NCBI RefSeq assembly: GCF_000374085.1
Contig: NZ_KB893566.1
Span: 153 to 43,555, forward strand
Length of the DNA: 43,403 bases
Direction of reading: 5' to 3'
Source: Spirosoma spitsbergense DSM 19989
GTDB lineage: Bacteria > Bacteroidota > Bacteroidia > Cytophagales > Spirosomataceae
How positions within the stretch are numbered: position 1 is the first letter of the stretch; every line of letters starts with the position of its first letter. A program made the translations under genes and the position numbers. Shown here piece after piece: positions 41,206 through 43,403 of this stretch. The notes under the pieces are model-generated. The model did no database searches and was not told where the DNA came from. It saw nothing but the letters and a program-made list of their open reading frames with translations.

Positions 41206-42837
41206 ATGAAACGACTTTTTCTGCTGCTTTCTACTCTATCAACGCTTCTGGCTGGCTGTTCTTTCAAAGAAAAAGCAGACTTGCTGGTAACGAACACGCG
41301 TGTTTATACGGCTGATTCAAGTTTCTCTACGGCCAATGCGTTTGTCATTAAAGAAGGCAAATTCCTGGCGGTAGGCTCGGCCAGTGCGCTGGCCGAGAAA
41401 TATGACCCTGTCAGCACAGTTGACCTGGCGGGAAAACCGGTTTACCCTGGCTTTTATGACCCGCATTCCCACTTCCTGGGGCTGGGTCAGGTGCTTGACC
41501 AGGCCGACCTGGTGGGGGCTGCATCGTATGACGAAGTAATTGAGCGACTGAAAACATTTCATACCGCTCACCCCGATGTGATGTGGCTCACAGGACGGGG
41601 CTGGGACCAGAACGACTGGCCCGAACAGGTATTCCCGACAAAAGAAAAACTAGACGAGGCTTTCCCGACTATTCCCGTCGCACTTATGCGCGTAGATGGT
41701 CATGCCCTGCTGGTTAATTCAAAAGCATTACGCCTGGCGCAGGTAACGGCGGGGTCGAAGCTGGCGGGAGGTGAGGTCGTGCTCGACAACGGTCAGCCAA
41801 CGGGCGTACTGGTCGACAATGCCATGCAACTTATCAAGCGGGTAATCCCCCAGCCCACCCTGGCCGACAAAGCCCGGATGTTGCTGAATGCGCAAAAAGC
41901 CTGCGTGGCACTGGGGCTAACAACGGTTTCTGATGCGGGAATCAGCCCGGACGAGATCAAGCTGATCGACAGCCTGCACAAGGCGCATACGCTTAAAATT
42001 CGCGATTATGCCATGATTAGTCTGGGCGAACCCAATCTGGACTATTTTCTGAAGCGGGGCCCTTTTCAAACCGAACGACTAACGGTCCGTTCGTTCAAAC
42101 TTTACGCCGATGGTGCTCTTGGTTCGCGGGGTGCCTGCCTGCGTCGACCCTATAGCGACCGGCCCGAAACAACTGGCTTTCTGCTCCTCAGCCCGGATGA
42201 ACTGGAGCGCGTAACGAAGCTTCTGTATGCCTCCAATTTCCAGGCCAATACGCATTGCATCGGCGATTCGGCGAACCACCTGATGCTCAACTTATACGGC
42301 AAACTACTCAAGGGGAAAAACGACCGGCGGTGGCGGATTGAACACGCGCAGGTCGTATCGCCGGAGGATATCTGGTCGTTTGGGCGCTATTCGATCATTC
42401 CGTCCGTACAGCCCACGCATGCTACGTCAGATATGTACTGGGCTACCGATCGGTTGGGGCCAATTCGGGTAAAAGGAGCATACGCGTTTAAGGATTTGAT
42501 GAATCAGAATGGCATGATTGCGTTCGGCAGCGATTTCCCGGTGGAGGCCGTCAACCCATTGTTTGGCTTTCATGCAGCTGTAGCCCGTCAGGACGCTAAA
42601 AACTTTCCACCGGGAGGATTCCAGATGGAGAACGCCGTCGACCGCAAATCGGCTCTGCTGGCCATGACCCGATGGGCCGCTTATGCCTGTTTTGAGGACC
42701 AGTTGCGCGGTAGCATCGCCCCCGGCAAACAGGCTGACTTTGTGATTCTTGACCGCGATATTATGTTCGTGCCAAACAACCAGCTTCGCCAGACGAAAGT
42801 ACTGCAAACCTGGATTGGTGGTGAGCGGGTGTATTGA
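41206..42837 (+). CDS. Amidohydrolase (YtcJ-like) lipoprotein
   Basis: A 543-residue amidohydrolase-3 family enzyme. The signal MKRLFLLLSTLSTLLAGCSF carries a lipobox (LLAGC), so it is anchored to a membrane as a lipoprotein. The metal-dependent TIM barrel shows PGFYDPHSHFLGLGQ (HxH), GRGWDQNDWP, LMRVDGHALLVNSKAL, SFKLYADGALGSRGA with the bridging lysine of the family, FQANTHCIGDSANHLML, WRIEHAQVVSPED and IAFGSDFPVEAVNPLFG with the catalytic Asp. The C terminus completes the composite beta-domain (GSIAPGKQADFVILDRDI). It probably hydrolyses an amide or cyclic imide; the substrate is unknown. The start at 41206 is favoured by the lipobox. Confidence 0.9.
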   Translation: MKRLFLLLSTLSTLLAGCSFKEKADLLVTNTRVYTADSSFSTANAFVIKEGKFLAVGSASALAEKYDPVSTVDLAGKPVYPGFYDPHSHFLGLGQVLDQADLVGAASYDEVIERLKTFHTAHPDVMWLTGRGWDQNDWPEQVFPTKEKLDEAFPTIPVALMRVDGHALLVNSKALRLAQVTAGSKLAGGEVVLDNGQPTGVLVDNAMQLIKRVIPQPTLADKARMLLNAQKACVALGLTTVSDAGISPDEIKLIDSLHKAHTLKIRDYAMISLGEPNLDYFLKRGPFQTERLTVRSFKLYADGALGSRGACLRRPYSDRPETTGFLLLSPDELERVTKLLYASNFQANTHCIGDSANHLMLNLYGKLLKGKNDRRWRIEHAQVVSPEDIWSFGRYSIIPSVQPTHATSDMYWATDRLGPIRVKGAYAFKDLMNQNGMIAFGSDFPVEAVNPLFGFHAAVARQDAKNFPPGGFQMENAVDRKSALLAMTRWAAYACFEDQLRGSIAPGKQADFVILDRDIMFVPNNQLRQTKVLQTWIGGERVY

Positions 42838-42905
42838 ACTTATTGACCAGCTAATGCAACAAAATTAACCGGTGCGTTAACGATACTAAAACCATCAATC
42901 CAGGT

Positions 42906-43178
42906 TCAGTGGGGTCGTTGGCCCCGCTGAATACGGGTTAATTCATCCAGCAGATAATCCAGTCCATTCAGTCTGATTTCGTACATGGTCTGCAACAGCA
43001 TCCCCAGCTTACCCGCCGGAAAGCCCTTCTGTACGAACCACTCCAGATACGAAATGGGTAACGCCCGGATAAGTTTGTCCTTGTACTTGCCAAAAGGCAT
43101 TTTGTAGGTCAGCAATTCCTTCAGTAGTTCGGGATTTCCGAAAGCTGGTTCTCCAGTCATATTTTTTATTTTTAACAT
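42906..43178 (-). CDS. DUF3820 family protein
   Basis: A 90-residue protein with the DUF3820 signature: YKMPFGKYKDKLIRALPISY, then LEWFVQKGFPAGKLGMLLQT and a C-terminal helix YEIRLNGLDYLLDELTRIQ. The family is also called putative quorum-sensing-regulated virulence factor, but its role is not established. The ATG at 43178 directly follows the stop of the LD-carboxypeptidase gene (TGA at 43181-43179), so the two are in one transcript and coupled; an internal ATG at 43160 is possible. Confidence 0.85.
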   Translation of the reverse strand: MLKIKNMTGEPAFGNPELLKELLTYKMPFGKYKDKLIRALPISYLEWFVQKGFPAGKLGMLLQTMYEIRLNGLDYLLDELTRIQRGQRPH

Positions 43179-43403
43179 TCATGCCACGGCCGGTTCGAGC
43201 AGTCGGATAGTGCCCGCGGTGGCATCAATTTCCGCGTCGATACCTAGTGGTACGGTAAATTTATCGCGAATGTGGCCAATCATGGCACCGGTAAAGGCAG
43301 GTTTGTTTAAGGGAATGATATGTTCGGTCAGTATATCGTCCAGAGTCAATGAGCCGTAGCCACCGCCTTTTGGTTCGCAATCGGTACACTTACCAAATAC
43401 AAA
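43179..43403 (-). CDS. S66 LD-carboxypeptidase, C-terminal end (partial)
   Basis: The gene runs off the right edge, and 74 codons plus the stop are present. The end of an S66 serine peptidase is seen: FGKCTDCEPKGGGYGSLTLD, DILTEHIIPLNKPAF, then GAMIGHIRDKFTVPLGIDAE with the conserved histidine of the catalytic triad, and AGTIRLLEPAVA. These enzymes trim the terminal D-alanine from tetrapeptides of murein for recycling, or belong to the related MccF group; with the N-terminal part missing the two cannot be told apart. It is the upstream gene of the DUF3820 pair. Confidence 0.85.
   Translation of the reverse strand, partial: FVFGKCTDCEPKGGGYGSLTLDDILTEHIIPLNKPAFTGAMIGHIRDKFTVPLGIDAEIDATAGTIRLLEPAVA

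Noticed and set aside
1..43403. CRISPR array, complete insertion sequence or prophage
   Set aside because: No regularly spaced direct repeats, no transposase, integrase or structural phage genes were found on either strand.

Overview
The window looks like a chromosomal stretch of a Bacteroidota bacterium, most likely Cytophagales close to Spirosoma. This is inferred from gene families and style: secreted DUF1080, FG-GAP/VCBS, SMP-30 and carboxypeptidase-regulatory-domain proteins, a SurA_N-type PpiD, Ebo-family proteins, start codons without clear Shine-Dalgarno sequences, and one promoter of the Bacteroidota TTG-N19-TAnnTTTG type. No rRNA, CRISPR array, complete IS or prophage was seen.

Layout. 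1-463: non-coding, with a degenerate tRNA-Gly(CCC) and a strong hairpin. 464-4081 (-): dnaE. 4193-5285 (-): an overlapping three-gene unit ending in an AbiEii-type nucleotidyltransferase. 5518-7146 (+): a MarR regulator with a palindromic operator, a DinB-fold protein and an esterase. 7117-8694 (-): a carboxypeptidase-regulatory-domain membrane protein and an SDR. 9011-10000 (+): a family 2 glycosyltransferase. 10205-14109 (+): eboD-eboE-eboF without eboABC. 14149-16443 (+): lipoprotein, Crp/Fnr regulator, lumazine-binding-like secreted protein, small secreted protein. 16444-21708: SMP-30 lactonase (-), a 57-codon gene remnant, SDR, UlaG-like hydrolase, VCBS protein, a small protein, arfB. 21760-25210: a patch of gene decay with a DUF1080 protein, a 5'-truncated esterase, a frameshifted GNAT gene, an intact SDR, a kinase/AraC chimera and a MITE-like repeat. 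25391-29574 (-): a disordered acidic protein and a 1017-residue FAD/Fe-S oxidoreductase carrying two in-frame palindromic insertions. 29710-31831 (-): a TumE-type toxin-antitoxin pair sitting between two copies of the last codons of the neighbouring M28 peptidase gene. 32113-33687 (+): a hypothetical protein and a TIGR01777 epimerase. 33744-37323: a Tat-exported enolase-superfamily protein divergent from two tandem secreted RraA-like proteins. 37402-43403: PpiD, TolC-type outer membrane protein, amidohydrolase lipoprotein, DUF3820 protein and the 3' end of an S66 LD-carboxypeptidase gene.

The most notable signals are (i) the TumE pair flanked by 56-bp direct repeats that duplicate the 3' end of the peptidase gene and differ mainly at synonymous positions, as if the module inserted into that gene and restored its end; (ii) a 58-bp perfect palindrome inserted in frame in the FAD/Fe-S oxidoreductase, with a second hairpin repeat in the same gene; (iii) several other intergenic palindromes, some built from short tandem units; (iv) the AbiEii/DUF6922 unit with an additional small upstream gene; and (v) an ebo locus reduced to D-E-F. 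Functional names rest on protein family resemblance read by eye. No database search was run.
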